Shown: one piece after another, positions 11,298 through 43,902 of the stretch
Layout of the letters: each line of letters begins with the position of its first letter
Numbering within the stretch: position 1 is the first letter of the stretch
DNA from: Chrysemys picta bellii
Taxonomy: Eukaryota > Chordata > Testudines > Emydidae
DNA: 64,000 nucleotides
Direction: 5' to 3'
Assembly: GCF_011386835.1 (NCBI RefSeq)
Contig: NC_088800.1
Location: 81,594,981 to 81,658,980 of the forward strand
Translations under genes and position numbers: made by a program
Notes under the pieces: model-generated
What the model was told of the DNA's origin: nothing
The model's database searches: none
Seen by the model: the letters and a program-made list of their open reading frames with translations, nothing else

Positions 11298-11400
11298 CAA
11301 GGAAGAGGGGAGGCTTGGCCCTGTGTTGCCTGCCTGTCTCCTCCTCCCCCCCTCTTGCCCTACGCAGTAGCCAGAGAAGAGCCTGCTCGCATAGACGGAG

Positions 11401-11730
11401 GTGAGCTTCCTAATCCCCCCCCCCCACACACACACACACACGCGTGTCAGCAAGGAGAGAGGGGGCACCCGACGTGGAAGTTTAGAGCAGTACAAGATAC
11501 GTCTCTTGTTTTGCTACCCAAAAGAAAAGGGGGGGGACTTCCTGTTTTGGAGCAGAGCACGTCCCTCTCCCCTCCAAGGGGTCAGGGCTGTTATGGAAGA
11601 GTGGAGCTGAGCTACCTGTTTCAAAGGTTCCTACCCCCACCAAAGCGGAGAGTTGGGTGGGTGCCCTGTGTGTGGAAGTTTGACTATAGAATCCACTCCG
11701 TGTACCTCCTTCCTTTTGGAACTATCCCAG
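11401..11730 (+). other. Possible 5' UTR intron of ALKBH5
   Basis: A strong donor (GGAG followed by GTGAGC at 11401) and a plausible acceptor (ACTATCCCAG ending at 11730, with an alternative CAG ending at 11733) bracket a C-rich and purine-rich stretch before the start codon. Mammalian ALKBH5 normally carries its leader in one exon with the start codon, so this may be an unused pair of sites. It is proposed from splice motifs alone. Confidence 0.2.
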
Positions 11731-11754
11731 CAGGACGGTGAAGGCCATGAATAG

Positions 11755-31550
<19,796 letters not shown>

Positions 31551-33477
31551 GGCATGAGCTTTCCGGAGTCTCAAAGCTGAAGAGAGTGGCCTCCCGTCTA
31601 TGAAAACTTCTCCTCCCTCCCTCCCCCCCCCCCCCTCCTGGCTATTTCTCATCTAGCTTCAGTTTTGTTGTTTCCTTTCAGGCTGAAGAGTAATTGGGAA
31701 GGATCTGGCTATTTGTTTTTATGAATGGAGTAATAGTGAGGCATAAATATTGATGGAATGTGTAAGGTGCCACCTGCAGTTTCCAAAGGGGTGTGTCAGA
31801 TGGACATCCCCCTCCCTCATGAAGTGGATATTGTTAACGCTGTGGCAGGCTGCCTGGTCTGTATTTTTGAAAACACCAAAAAGTTAACTTTCGTTACTGA
31901 AGATTTAAGAAATTAATTTTTCCTTTTGCTTTAAGTTTAACTAAGTTTCTTTTTAAAATGTTCTAAATACCTTGTTTGACCCCAAGAGTTGAAACTCTTT
32001 GTAGCGGCCTCATACTCCATGCTACACCAAAGGGCTCCTGAATTCCTAAGTCTGCTATTACATAGTTTGGGTTTTTTCTTTTTAAAGGTGTCCTGCAGCA
32101 ACTGGAAGTTTGAAGCTTTGCAGGCACCCCTTACTGCAATCGATTACAAAGTATTTAGGATATTTGTTGCACTTTAGTAACAGTTTTTAATGCCCTATGC
32201 TTCCCTCCACTTCACCCCCCTACCCCCCCACCAGCTAGTTTGGGCTTGCAAGCATCTCGTTTTCTGCACTGCTGACTAGAGGGTGTATTCTCTCTGCGAA
32301 GGCCATACACAAGCTCTTGTTCACATCAGTGGTGGTTCTGAGGGGCTCCTCAAGGAGAGAATAGGCTTGTTTGAAAGAGGAAGGAATATTGGACTTGAAG
32401 TTGCTCCATCCACTTGACCCTTCTCGCTAACCGCATCATTACAATTTTTCAGAAGTATATTGTGTTTGGATTTTTAATCTCTGGATAAGTGTCTTAGTTG
32501 GCTTTATTGAGGCCTGTCAAACTACGGGACTGAGATTTGTATTGGCCCCCTAGGCCTTTGAGTATGAAAATGATTTGTGTGCGTGTTTTGGATACATGCT
32601 TTTTCCTTCTCAAAGCTAGAGAATAGCCAGAACAATGTTAGGGCTAGCAGATTGCACTTGTGAGGAAATGTGACTTGGCAATGCCCTGGGAAGGGCTGTC
32701 TTTATGCTGGCTGGCATCTTGGTGGAAGTGGATCTCTCCCTTCTTGGTTCAGGAGGAAAAGGATCCACGCTGCATTCTCTCTGGAGTACCCTGTTTGACG
32801 ATGCTTCAGAGCATTGCAGCAGCTTGAAGAATCTGTTAAACTTCTCAGCCACAAAGATGTGCTGATGCATAGAAGTGTGTGATATTGTCACCCCAGTAGA
32901 ACTAGCAGACTTCTTCTTCCCTCAGTACCTTTGGGGATGTCTGGGGGTTGGCCTTTTGAGACAGGAACCCTCTGCTTAGGTGTCAGATGCCTCCCATTTA
33001 ACTTGCATAGCACTGTCTGTTCCTAGCCTCAACAAACATCACAACTGGTCTGTGTCCCTCTTCTATTTACTGAGAGATCATAGGAATTCTGGTGCCGTGA
33101 GCCTCTTAGCCAGTGACTTCTGCGAATAAGACTCCTGGAGCTCAAGGAGTTAATAGGAGAAGTTAGATATTAGAATATGTTTTTCTGATCATCTTTCCAC
33201 ATTCAGTCCGCATTATCCTGGCTTGAAGCCTCAATGAGTTGTCAAAGTTTGGGGTCTAATAACTTATTTAGTACCCTAATTTTAATAATTAAACAGTAAA
33301 ACTCTCCTCCATTTGATTCCTTGAATCCAAATGTCAGCAATTGCAAAGATTGGTCTTTATTTTTAAGTTTGTTTGTTTTTCTTTTTTACAGCTTTGCCTT
33401 CCCTAAACTTTTTTTTTTTTTGGGTAGTTTTCCTTGGTATCGTGTCTTGAACACTAGCTATGGTCTATGTACTTTAC

Positions 33478-33483
33478 AATAAA
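33478..33483 (+). promoter_or_regulatory. ALKBH5: Polyadenylation signal, proximal
   Basis: AATAAA occurs here, followed within about 30 bases by a TG-rich stretch (ATGTCTGGTGCTGTC), a typical cleavage context. The usage level is unknown. Confidence 0.6.
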
Positions 33484-36400
33484 AAGATCTAATATATTTT
33501 GAAACATGTCTGGTGCTGTCATGAAGAGTTTCCAGTCCAGAAACCAAGCATTGTTCCCTCATGTGCTGTTTGTTGGAAATCTAGCACGTTTACCAACCTT
33601 CTGACTTTTTTCATGTGTGGTTCTCCTACCCCAAAATGTACAGGTGGTCCCTCTTGAATGCTGAGTCTATTTAAGACTAGATCCACCATTGGTCATAATG
33701 CAAACAAAACTACTACAGACTTCAGTGGAAGTGCTATCTGCATAAGGATTACTAGACCAAGTCTTTCAAAGGTTATCCTGGGCTTGTCTTTTTGTGGTGG
33801 TTTGTTTTGTTTTTTTGTTTTTTCCTGGTTAAGAACTTTAGTTGGCATCGCTCAAAGTTGAGAATAGTCTTTTGCCAGCCCTTTAAAAGAGCCCCACCTC
33901 TGCGCAGAGTTCTAAAAGTTCGTGCTTGTGGCAGTCTTTAAAATGTAAATTGCATTTGAAAATAAGCTGTTAAATTAGAACTGCGATTGCTCCCTCTCCT
34001 AGCTTGTTGAGGAGAGTAGCAACCCCGCTCCAAGACCAGCTTAACAATCAGAAAGGAAAAACTCTTCCCTTTCAGTTTCTCACACTGGATCTGCTGCAGT
34101 CTTGTCTATCTATGACTGGCCTCGTGAATGTCACTGTTTTAAGATGGCGACTCCTAGCAGGAGGCTGAGGAATGGTTTTAATTAGAACACTTTTGGATTC
34201 ACAATTTACATGCTGCTAAAATGCCCTCTGTGCTTCTAGGGTGCTGTGCTGAGTACATAGTCTTTTTTTTTTTTTTTTCCTGAATAGTAGCATTCTGATT
34301 TGCTTAAACGTAGCTCTGGCTGGATAAATCGCAGAAACCATAGTGATCTGTGCCTCTATTTCCTCTTTCCTGTAACAGTCCTCTTCTGCTATGCAGTGCA
34401 CCCCCATCCAAACACGCTACGTTACGTCTACCTCTGCAGTAAGGATCCTGGGTTCTGGCTCCTCAACTTAAAATGAAGTTGATTGCAATTGTGCCTCTTT
34501 TTTGTGATGTGATAATAGTGGCTCCCAAATCAGCACTTGATAGAGCAAGGTTTGCTGTGTGACCCAGATGGGAATGAGGTACTGGATTTGTCTTAAAGGA
34601 GCTCAAGACCAACTTATGCATTATCTATAGAGGTCTCTCCTCTAACATGGTACAAATGACACCTCATTCTAACTCTTATGCGTTCTGTGTAGACAACAGA
34701 TACCTTTACTTCAGATTTATTTTTGTATTCTTCAGTGCAACTTTTTCCTGTTTTCCATCTTTTGTTTGTTCAGTTCTACAGGTTTTACTCAAATGGTCAG
34801 GAAAGCCTTTTAGGGTTAGTCTCAAATCTTTGAGCTGGTTGTGGGTTTGTTTGGTGTGGGTTTGTTTTTTAAACTGACTGCAACATTGCATGGAGAGATT
34901 GGGGCACAACTAATTGGACTCAAGGCATCTTTCTCTTTAGGGCAGATGTCCCTCTGTGTATTGGCAGGCCATCCTCCCCAGTTGTACAGATATTTTATAT
35001 AGACACACGTATGTACATCTGTAGATACATGTTTTTTAACTTTTTGCACTGATCATCACTCAAAGTGAAACCTTGAATTAAAAAAAAAATGGAGACTTTA
35101 CATTTTCACATAGATCTAAATGTCTAGAGAACCTACTGTATTTTATTTGCTGGAACAATGGCTCACGATGTTAGTGACCCCCACATGTACTCTGTAGCTG
35201 GCTTGCGGTGGCTTATGGGACTGCTTGCAAGTCCCAGGTCAGACTTGCATGCGCTCTCCTAAACTAGAGAATGTCCAGATGTGAGGTGAGTTCTGGCAAC
35301 TCTGGTTTGATTAATGGCCACCACAGTCCCACCTCTTTTTCATCTCTGGGGTCGGGGGGTGGAACTTGGGTCATTACCAGCTGCTCAGAAATGGAAGATC
35401 GAGCCAGGTGGCTTCTAACAAGGCCTTATTCACAGACCTGACCAACTTGGCTTTAAAATCTTTCATAGTCTGGTACAGTAATGTGGTCCAAATTCCTCTC
35501 TCTAAATCTGCATGTAGTATGCATAATTCATTAAACGATCATCTCAATCAAAGACACAGTAAAATTACCCCAAATAACACCCCCCAGACCTCAACCATGA
35601 CATTATTTTTCTTACCTAAGGAAAGTAGATGCTTTGTGTTTCTCTGCAAACAAAGGCTGGGGAGGAATTTGTATTTTTGCTACATGTGGCTATATGTAGC
35701 TGAAATGAATCTGTTCTAGTGGTGGAATCAAAACTCTGAGCCCGTTGCATGGGCTCGGTGTGTCCATCGGAAGAGAGTGAAAAGGTTTGCTAGTAACAAA
35801 AGTGTTGGCACGGGGATTTCTTTAGAACGTGGCTTTGCTTCTTAAGCATCTGGCAACCTCAGCCATTCCACTTAACCGCATCTAGGTAAATTACACAATG
35901 GTAGGAAGATGTGGGTTGGCACATCTGGCTTTGACCACCTGCTAAATTCTGATCCAGCTGTTGTAAATAAATTGAGTTGTGGCACACATGAGCTGTAATC
36001 CAAAGGCTTGGTTCATCTTGAAGGTTAGCCCATGAGTTGATATTTTGACAACTGACATGCACACTTCTGAGTTAGTCAATCAGGTAGCTTCTACTGTAAC
36101 ACTCACACACGCAGGCGTTTTTTTTTTTTTTTAAGTTCTCAAGCTCTTTCCCAGGGTTCCTGTGCAGGGAAAGGGTAGAGCTCTAGTTCTTGGTTTTTAA
36201 TGTTGTTAGTATGAGGTTTTGATAGCAGTGCTCACTGGAGATGGCTCTAAACCAAAACCCCCCAATCCAAACAGCCCTGAAATTTGGGGGACGTTCAGAG
36301 CTGGACCTGGACCCGAACCCTGTGGCATGGACCCACCTCTAGTGATAAGTAGTTTTATATGCCAAATGCAGTTTCCCTTTTTGAGACAGAAAGGGAGTGC

Positions 36401-36812
36401 TAATCTGATGCTCTGACAAGCTCCGCAGTACCCCTTCCCTTATTTTCAACCTCCTCCCCTCCCCCCACTCACGCTCTTAACAGAGTTCTGGCTGACTTAC
36501 ATTTTGTTTTTTAAAAGATTCTAACTTTTTGTTACAAATAAATAAAAAGTGGCAATATTTTTTTCTGTAATTTTTTCATAGGAAAGCGTAGTTTGTAACA
36601 AAGTTGTACAGTTCTGAAGTTTGAGATACAAAAAAAAAAAAAAGTACTGTGTGGAACGCTGTAAATGGGGAAGAGATTATTTTATGTACAGTACCATGGG
36701 GGGAATCTTTTAATTCTGGTTGATTCTTAGGAAGAATTTAGTTCTTCACTGTCAGGGTTTGGAATTTCATGGATTTCATTTTTTTTCTTGTATAGAATGC
36801 TGCATTTAATTG

Positions 36813-36818
36813 AATAAA
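36813..36818 (+). promoter_or_regulatory. ALKBH5: Polyadenylation signal, distal
   Basis: AATAAA is followed about 20-30 bases later by TCTGTGGGATTTTTT, a GU/U-rich downstream element. Recognisable repeats resume only about 1 kb beyond (from 37830), consistent with the UTR ending near here. Overlapping AATAAA hexamers at 36537 and 36541 are further candidates. Confidence 0.5.
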
Positions 36819-36835
36819 AGCAGAAAGCATCACTT

Positions 36836-37829
36836 GACTCTGTGGGATTTTTTGCAGGGTACGCTTCAGTTCTGATCCCAGGTAGGCTACTGACTTGCTG
36901 TGTTGTCTACAATGAGTTGCTTAGGCTCGTACTGTTTCAGGGAGCCTAAGGGAACACATGTTTTTCAGCTGAAGTTGCTGGTGAATATTGGGCCCTTAAT
37001 CTCTGGGCTTTGCATACCCATATGTGGGCAGGAAAGGAGAGAATACTACTTACCACGTCTACAAAGGAGTAGTGTCTAGATCCCTGAACAAAAAGCATCA
37101 TACATGCAAAGAAGTATTCATCCCCTCTGGTGCTATGCTAGAATCTAGACTTGGAAACCACCTTTTTTGGTGGACATGAAGCATTCTCCTGCCTCCATTG
37201 TATGCTAGTAGTGCGTCTTGTCACAATGGGACTTCACTTCTCTTGGATAGAATGTGCCACAGCCTACAAATTGCTTGGAAGATGGTTTCCATTCTCTCCT
37301 TGTATCCTATAAGTCAAAGTCAGGAAGAAGACTACGACAAAATAGATAGGTGGCGCACTTCTGAAATGCATGGGAGCTCAGGGACCACTCAAGCCTGGAG
37401 GGAAGGGGAAGGGCAAGGTCCAAGGGACTCATCAAATCAAAGGTGAGTGAGACACTCCTAGTGGCCAGGTAGTTGCCTGACATTCTTTTCAGGCACATTG
37501 CAGGCTCTATGCAAAGTCTTGGTGCACCTAACAGCAGCTGTGCTCGCTCCCCCATTCAGTCGGGAGGGTCCCAGTTCTATAAACGGAGTTGCTGGTGGTC
37601 ATTCTGCTGTGGGGCCACCTCATGGTTTTTGGGTTTTGTTTTAAGTCTTAGATTGGATGGTTGAGCCCAGTCCTTGGATTATTAGTGAGAAGTAGCTTTT
37701 TTTCCCTCTACCTTTGAGGTATCCATGTCTCTGTAATAGTATCAGACTCTCCCCCAAATACCTTACAGCTGAAAGGTAACGGGCCAATCACAGGACACCT
37801 GTTATACATGCTCCAGCTATTTAGGGAGT
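36836..37829. other. No gene recognised
   Basis: I see no domain-bearing frame and no clear repeat between the distal polyadenylation signal and the next MIR. Confidence 0.5.
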
Positions 37830-37960
37830 GGTAGAGCTTGTGATTAGAGGTCAGGGGACCTGGGTTCTGCACCCAACTCCCTGGCTTCTTGTGACCTCAG
37901 ATGAATTAAGTTCCTTCTGTGCCTCTATTCCCTCCTGCCCCAGGTTTAACAGTCTGGGTC
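37830..37960 (+). repeat. MIR-type SINE
   Basis: GTGATTAGAGGTCAGGGGAC, CTGGGTTCTGCACCCAAC and TTCTTGTGACCTCAGATG follow MIR order. It is 3'-truncated. Confidence 0.6.
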
Positions 37961-38195
37961 CCAACAGGCAGACACAAGAGGCCACGCACGTAGACCTCTG
38001 GAGCCTTTCAGAGTGGAAATAGACCTGGCTTTGCCCTTTCCTCTCAATATGTTTGGCAGACCTGCTGTTTGCCCTTTGGAGACGAGCGCTTTGTCCTATT
38101 GCGCCAGGCCTGGCTAGTCCCTGTGCGGCATGGGGGCTCCCCCAAAGGGCAAATACAACCATTTTATCTGGGTATCCACTCTTCTGCTACGCTGA

Positions 38196-38310
38196 CGAAG
38201 TGGGTATTCACCCACGAAAGCTTATGCTCCAATACATCTGTTAGTCTATAAGGTGCCACAGGACTCTTTGCTTTTTACAGATCCAGACTAACACGGCTAC
38301 CCCTCTGATA
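38196..38310 (+). repeat. Interspersed repeat, CACGAAAGCTTATGC family, copy 2
   Basis: CACCCACGAAAGCTTATGCT, GTTAGTCTATAAGGTGCCAC and AGACTAACACGGCTACCCC match the copies at 4864 and 52080. It begins with the inverted pair GTGGGTATTCACCCAC. Confidence 0.75.
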
Positions 38311-38444
38311 GTGCATTCAAAATACTTCTCTACCCAGCCCTGCTCCCAGGAAATGTATCCAGACAAGCTGTCCCAGCCCTAATATCTTGTGACCTGCTAA
38401 TGAAAGTCTAACGTCATTGGCTTGTGACCGCCTTGGCCCTCACT

Positions 38445-38665
38445 TAAGAACATAAGAACGGCCATACTGGGTCAGACCAAAGGTCCATCTAGCCCGGTAT
38501 CCTGTCTTCTGACAATGGCCAATGCCAGGTGCCCCAGAGGGAATGAACAGAACAGGTAATCAAGTGATCCATCCCCTGTTGCCCATTCCCAGCTTCTGGC
38601 AAACAGAGGCCAGGGACACCATCCTGGCTAATAGCTATTGATGGACCTATCCTCCATGATGGATG
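38445..38665 (-). repeat. CR1-type LINE 3' UTR, minus strand
   Basis: It starts TAAGAACATAAGAACGGCC and carries GTCCATCTAGCCCGGTATCC, CCCAGAGGGAATGAACAG and GGCTAATAGCTATTGATGG. This is the reverse complement of the UTR of the CR1 copy at 23870-24105. Confidence 0.85.
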
Positions 38666-40821
38666 CTCAAAGGCAGTCTATGGAGGAAGCAAAAATCCAG
38701 CTTGGAAGAGTGTCATTTAGCACAAATGCTGTATCCCGTTGACCCTGCAGAGGGGACTGAGGTAGGTGGAGTTCCTTGTACCCTGATGTGGTTGCCGGGG
38801 GTGGGGTCAGCTTCTTCCTCCATTCCTGGAGAGCTCACCGGAATCCGCTTATCTTGTCACTCCTCAATCTAGTTGAGTTGGACCGGGAGAATTGTGCTTG
38901 CTGGCATTCCCTGGACCTAAGAACGTTATACAAAGCAAGCAATTGGGCAGGTAGCAGTTTCATCTCTCAGAGCGGCCTTTAAAAGGGGTCTATTGCAATG
39001 ATCTCTGGGATGGGGTACACGGTACGTTCATCTGCCCCATGGAGGCTGAAGGTGTAAGAAGAAGGTTTGAGTTCATAGCTGGGAGCAGGACCTGGGAGGT
39101 CTCCGGGTGTTGCCTGGTTCGGAGGGGAAGAAGAGTGTGGAAGCTTCCTGGTGCTTGTACTGAATTCTGCTGCCTTGTAACGAGTGCAGCGCACTATGCA
39201 GGATTGAGATTGGATTCAGGGCTATTACCCACCCGATGAGCAGATGTGGTACAGTCTGGGCAGGCAGGGGCGGGGGGGAATGCGAAAGCCATGATACTCT
39301 GACAGCTCCCTTTGTTGTGCCTAGCACTGAATGGCATTGGAGGCTGCCAGGAATGGGCACTGTGTATCAGACCTGGGTAGAAAGGTGGTGTAATAGGCAG
39401 TGATGGCTGTGGGAGGAAAAAGTCAGCAGGTGGTGCTCGCTGGCTGATTGGGTAATCAGTGCCCCCCAAGTGTGTGGTGGTGACAGAAGGGATGCGCATC
39501 ATGAAATCCTGACACTTGCAGTCCTGTCATGCTGTGTTTGAAAGCATTAACCCCCATGTGATAGCTAACTTCCAGCACACCCAACGCTATCCTGCCACCT
39601 CAATGTCTCCTGCTGTTTAAAATGGCTGCGAGTGTGCTCCACCCTAGAGCTAGCTGTGTTCTAATGACCGGGGAACGATCAAATCCCTGTGTCTAGTCAT
39701 TAGGGCCGGAAGCTGCCATATGCATGTCAATTACTCTTTTCACCCATGTCTAATACCCGTGTATGTGGTGTAAACCTCCAAGGAAGTTTGGATTGCAAGG
39801 GGAGCCGTGTGGATATGCTCTTGCCCTGCAGTTGCTCACCTTGGTGTATATGCCATTGACTGATGATGTTTGCAGTTAAATTTTCACCTTCAGTCCCGGT
39901 CCCGAGTTCTCCCAAAGCCTTTGCTGGCGTTCTAGGGTGACTCCCAAGCCGCTAGGCCAGCTCTCGGCTGAGACATCCCAGTGCCCTGCAGTTTTTCTCC
40001 CCTCTTTGCTTCTCGTTAACTATTCTGGCTCTACCCACATGGGTTGCAGGGAATGTAAATCCAGCATCTGTCTCTCTGGAATGTTAGGCTGAGTCATCCA
40101 GCCGTGATTCACACTCCCACAATTAAATGCCATGTTGCCTTTTCAGGCTCCCCCCTCACCCCCCCAATCGCTTCTACGGTAATACACAACACCCCCCTGG
40201 CAACGCAGTAACTGCAGGCTGGGGTTTGGACTGCATCCTGTCAGCTCCCGTGCCCCAGTGCCCCCACCAGGTGGCGTCAGAAGCAAGGCTAAGGCACTGC
40301 GGTGGGAAAGCTTTGCTGAGAACGAATCCTCTTGAAGTACAGCAGGCGAGGGGGATGGATTTGTGCCCTCTGTGTTCTGATATGGTCAATGCAACCGCAG
40401 CTGCAAATCCGCCTCTCATGGGCCGAGTCGATCACTGGATTCTCCTTTGCATTTAGGATTCTTCCCTCCCTCCCTCCACCCGGGGACTAGTCGAAATCCA
40501 CCCTGGGGTGACCTCGTATCACAAGGCTTTCAAGCCAGCCCCCTACACGAGGGGCTGAAAGTTGTTCCCAATTTGCATCCCCCTGTAGCAGTGCAGTGAG
40601 TTGGGTGAGTCTCAGCCCAAGTCCTAGTGGGCAAGTACTATCGTCAGGCAACTGTTGGAATTATTATGAACAGAGGCTACTACCACAACCTCCTTTGTTA
40701 AATCTTAAAGCCAAATGGCATTTCTACAATTGCTCTAAACAGTCTAAAAAAAATTCCTAAATCTTAAGCAGTGTACTCTATCAAAACAGTGCCAAAACAC
40801 TTACAGGCATTGGATTAAAAA
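38666..40821. other. No gene recognised
   Basis: Mixed sequence with short frames on both strands. There is no domain and no repeat I can delimit. Confidence 0.5.
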
Positions 40822-41013
40822 TATCTCTACCCCTATATAACGCAACCCCATAAAACACGAATTTGGCTATAACACGGTAAAGCAGTGCTCCGGGGGGGGG
40901 GGGGCTGCGCACTCTGGTGGATCAAAGCAAGTTTGATATAACGCAGTTTCACCTATAATATGGTAAGATTTTTTTGACTCCCGAGGACAGCGTTCTATCA
41001 AGGTAGAGGTGTA
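40822..41013. mobile_element. TA-type MITE with TATAACGC inverted motifs
   Basis: The left end TATCTCTACCCCTATATAAC and right end GTTCTATCAAGGTAGAGGTG are inverted around CTCTACC. ATATAACGCAG and TATAACGC motifs recur internally, and a 13-14 base G-run sits near the middle. No coding. I recognise the family as frequent in turtle DNA. Confidence 0.65.
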
Positions 41014-43469
41014 CTTACAAGGGGGCTGAGGTCTATATTGGTTGGCTCCAATGCGGGCAGGCAGGTGTCACGTTGTGGTTTGCAATCCAAACCAGTAAGA
41101 GGTTGTGTCACTACCTGCCCTGTAACCTGGGCTGCCTTCAGACATCAGGTCACAGCAGCCGTTAGCAGTGAATCCTTTAAGCGTTTACCTTTTTATACCC
41201 TGTTAACAAACAAGGGATGTCCTTGCCCACTCTATCAGACCTTAGCTAAGGCCAGAGGAAGCATTTTTTTTGTAACACATTAAACCAACTTATCTGGGCT
41301 CTTATTTACTGCAACTGCACCTGGTGCCAATTAACTGGTTTATTTCTATTACTTCAGCCCACTCCTTAAATAAGATAACAGGGGTATTTCAAAGGGTCAC
41401 GCCCAGTTTAACACAACTACTCTTCTTTCTGGTCCCTATTTGCTTTGGGCCTATTGCTCATGCCAGTGTCCCAATTCAATTGCTCATGCCAATGTCCCCA
41501 GCCCCCAGCGGTCGTCTCAGCAGAAGGATCCAGATGGAATGGGCCACTGCGTCTGAACTACCCATTTCCCAGCTCTCCCTCGAGGTCTGGGGTGGGGCAC
41601 CAGGGATGCGGGGAGCTCACTGTTTGGTGCTCATGCTGCGTCTGTTCTTGGTACTAATCCCAGAGCGGGGCAGTTGTTCCAGGCTCCGAGCTGGACAGCA
41701 GATGGGTAATTAGACGCTTGCAGGACTGTCAATCCGGCACCTTTCCCCAAGGCCAAGCTCCCAGCGTGCCTCCTTTCCGTGCAAAGCGTGGCTGGGACTT
41801 GGGGGCAGGGTTTCCGGTTGCACCCGCTGAGCCTAAACCAGGAGTTCTGCCTCTTTAAATGTGGCGAGCTTCAAGCTGCGGCCTGGTTGAGCTGGCTTCC
41901 TCCTCCAGAGCGCTTCACCGGGGTCTCCTTGTGCCAGACCCCCGCAGGGAGACGCAGTCCTGGGGCCTGCATGGGCTGGAAGCAGACTCATCCGGAGCTT
42001 CCCCCTCCCTTTGGTCTGCCAGAGCTTCCCGGGCCATGCTGCAGGGTCCATCGGCCTTTCCCGGAGGAGGGGCTGGGGCTGGGCTGGGCGGGGGGGAGCC
42101 TTGCTCGCAGTGGGAGCATTGGTGCAAGGCTGTTGGTGGTTGGCATTGGTTACACAGGTGCCCAGGTGTTTTCGAGAAGGGCATTTAACATAGCGGAGCA
42201 GTCAAGCTGGGGAAGACTCCATGTGTCTCTCTTTTCCCAGCCCTGGAAACTAGCCATGAAACTTAATGGCTACAAAGCAAAAAACCCGGTGAGAAATGAA
42301 GTGAGCAAACCTCTGCTCCCCACAGCCTGGCTTGGGAGAGGAGCTGTTGTACTGAGCAAGGGAGGGGAGAAGATAATATTCCCCAGGAAGTTCTCAGCTC
42401 TCCTTAAGGTCCACCTTGAACAGAATAGGCAGAGAGAACAACGGCTCTCCCCCAATATTCAGGTGCCCTGTTAGAGCATTAAGGGCCCCTGGAAACAGAG
42501 AAGTGTCTGGCTTCAGCTTAAGTACCCAGACTGGCCTAGCCAGGGGCCTGAGCCCTGTGCTAGAGGTGATCTGCCTTGCACTTCCCAGAATTCAGTGCTG
42601 GGGTAAGCTGAGGTCCCTGACACATGCAGAGCGAGTCTGCTTAGGGAACAGCCTCTGATGATCTAGTGCTTCCCTCTGTGACGTGGCTGGGGCATGGATC
42701 AATCCAGCCCCCTGTCCTCTCAGTGAATACTTTGCACGTCTGTCTGAAACCGCAGCCCAGCTGCTGACCTGCACCGCCGTCTACATCTCCTGGCTGGCTC
42801 TTTGTGGTTGGGTCTTCACGTCCCATCAGAGTCTGTCCGTCCTCCAGATCAACGTGCAGCACGAGCTCCATAGCTACCTTCTGTTAGTCCTGAATGGGGG
42901 CGAGTGCTGCGGTCCTGCTCTGAGACTTTTGTAGCCTTGCAGGGGCTGGCTGGCCTAGGGGAGAGCTAATTAGCAGTGGAGCTGCTTTGTCACCGGTTCA
43001 AGTCCCACCTCTGCCTGAGAAAGCTCTTGGCTGGCTCGTGTGTGAAATGAGTTTGGGGGTCTCAAGACACTTCCCCAGAAGTACATGTCAACATCACAAA
43101 GAGGCTCTCACAGCTGGCAGGCTGCACACCCTTGTGCCCGCACAGCTGTCAGACAGTTGTGTGATCTCGGATGGATGGAGCTGTGCCAGCAAAGCCCCTA
43201 GCATCTCCACGGTATTTTTTTTGCCAGGTGCTGGCCAACGTGCAGTGTTGCCGGAGCGCTGTGAGACACTGTGTCCACACTAGGAGCTTTTTGCTGGTGT
43301 AGTAGATGGCCTAGATTGATGCAGTCCCAGCAGCCAGGGCCGGAGCTAGCTCTTAATTAACTGTCGGTGGTCCTGGGGGAAGGTTGCTTTGACCCTGCCT
43401 GTGCGGTGCAGCTAACTAACAAGCTTCGCTTCGGTGAGTCTAACCCTTTTCCCCCGTCCATTGGAGCAT
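41014..43469. other. No gene recognised
   Basis: The + frame at 41779-42474 is long (231 codons) but low-information. Overlapping frames on both strands and the lack of a domain argue against a gene. Confidence 0.45.
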
Positions 43470-43640
43470 GGTCGCGTGAGCTAAACATCGATTGGGAACC
43501 TGGAGCTTCTGTGTTCTAATCCAGCTCCTGCCTCGCTGGGTGAGCTGCAGCCGGTCCCTGCTCTGTGCTTCGTTTCCCCCCCAGTAAAACAGGGATAACA
43601 CCCACCTCACAGGGCTGCAGGAGCCTTATTTAATTAATGC
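43470..43640 (+). repeat. MIR-type SINE
   Basis: TTCTAATCCAGCTCCTGCC, GCTTCGTTTCCCCCCCAG and AGGGATAACACCCACCTCAC follow MIR head, core and tail. Confidence 0.65.
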
Positions 43641-43664
43641 TCGATCAGCACATAGCTCATCTAA

Positions 43665-43902
43665 GGGCTTGTCTATACTTACCGCGCTGGTTCGGCAGCA
43701 GGAAATCGAACTCAGAAGTGCTCCCCGTCGATTCCGGTAATCCTGCTCGCCGCGAGGAGTACGCGGAGTCGACGGGGGAGCCTGCCTGCCGGGTCTGGAC
43801 GGCGGTAAGTTCGAACAAAGGTACGTCGACTTCAGCTACGTTATTCACGTAGCTGAAGTTGCGTACCTTAGTTCGATTTGGGGGTTTAGTGTAGACCAAG
43901 CC
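43665..43902. mobile_element. Harbinger-like MITE with TAA duplication
   Basis: It begins GGGCTTGTCTATACTTACC and ends GTGTAGACCAAGCC, inverted, with TAA at 43662-43664 and 43903-43905. Three-base TWA duplications and GGGC-type ends are typical of PIF/Harbinger elements. The interior has many CpGs and a hairpin at 43819-43865. No coding. Confidence 0.8.
43819..43865. repeat. Hairpin inside the Harbinger-like MITE
   Basis: ACTTCAGCTACGT and ACGTAGCTGAAGT are exact inverted copies around TATTC, with partial extension on both sides (GTACGTCG and TGCGTAC). Confidence 0.85.

Larger units (their letters stand above)
10560..11350 (+). promoter_or_regulatory. CpG island and probable ALKBH5 promoter / 5' UTR
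   Basis: CpG density rises sharply here compared with both flanks, and the block sits just upstream of the ALKBH5 start codon, as expected for a broadly expressed gene. Within it are an NRF-1-like palindrome at 10684-10693, a second related site at 10758-10769, a CRE-like half site TGACGTA at 10824-10830 and an A/T patch (TATTTATA, 10797-10804). The transcription start cannot be fixed from sequence; somewhere in about 10780-11000 is my inference. C-runs of about 10 bases lie at 11240 and 11276, and a short CA repeat at about 11426-11442. Confidence 0.75.
31551..36835 (+). other. ALKBH5: ALKBH5 3' UTR (short and long forms)
   Basis: Sequence after the stop is AT-rich, with a C-run near 31628-31638 and T-runs. 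There is no recognised transposon in it, unlike the introns and downstream DNA, which fits a retained 3' UTR. Candidate ends are at the AATAAA of 33478 (about 1.9 kb UTR) and of 36813 (about 5.3 kb UTR). The true end cannot be decided without transcript data. Confidence 0.6.
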
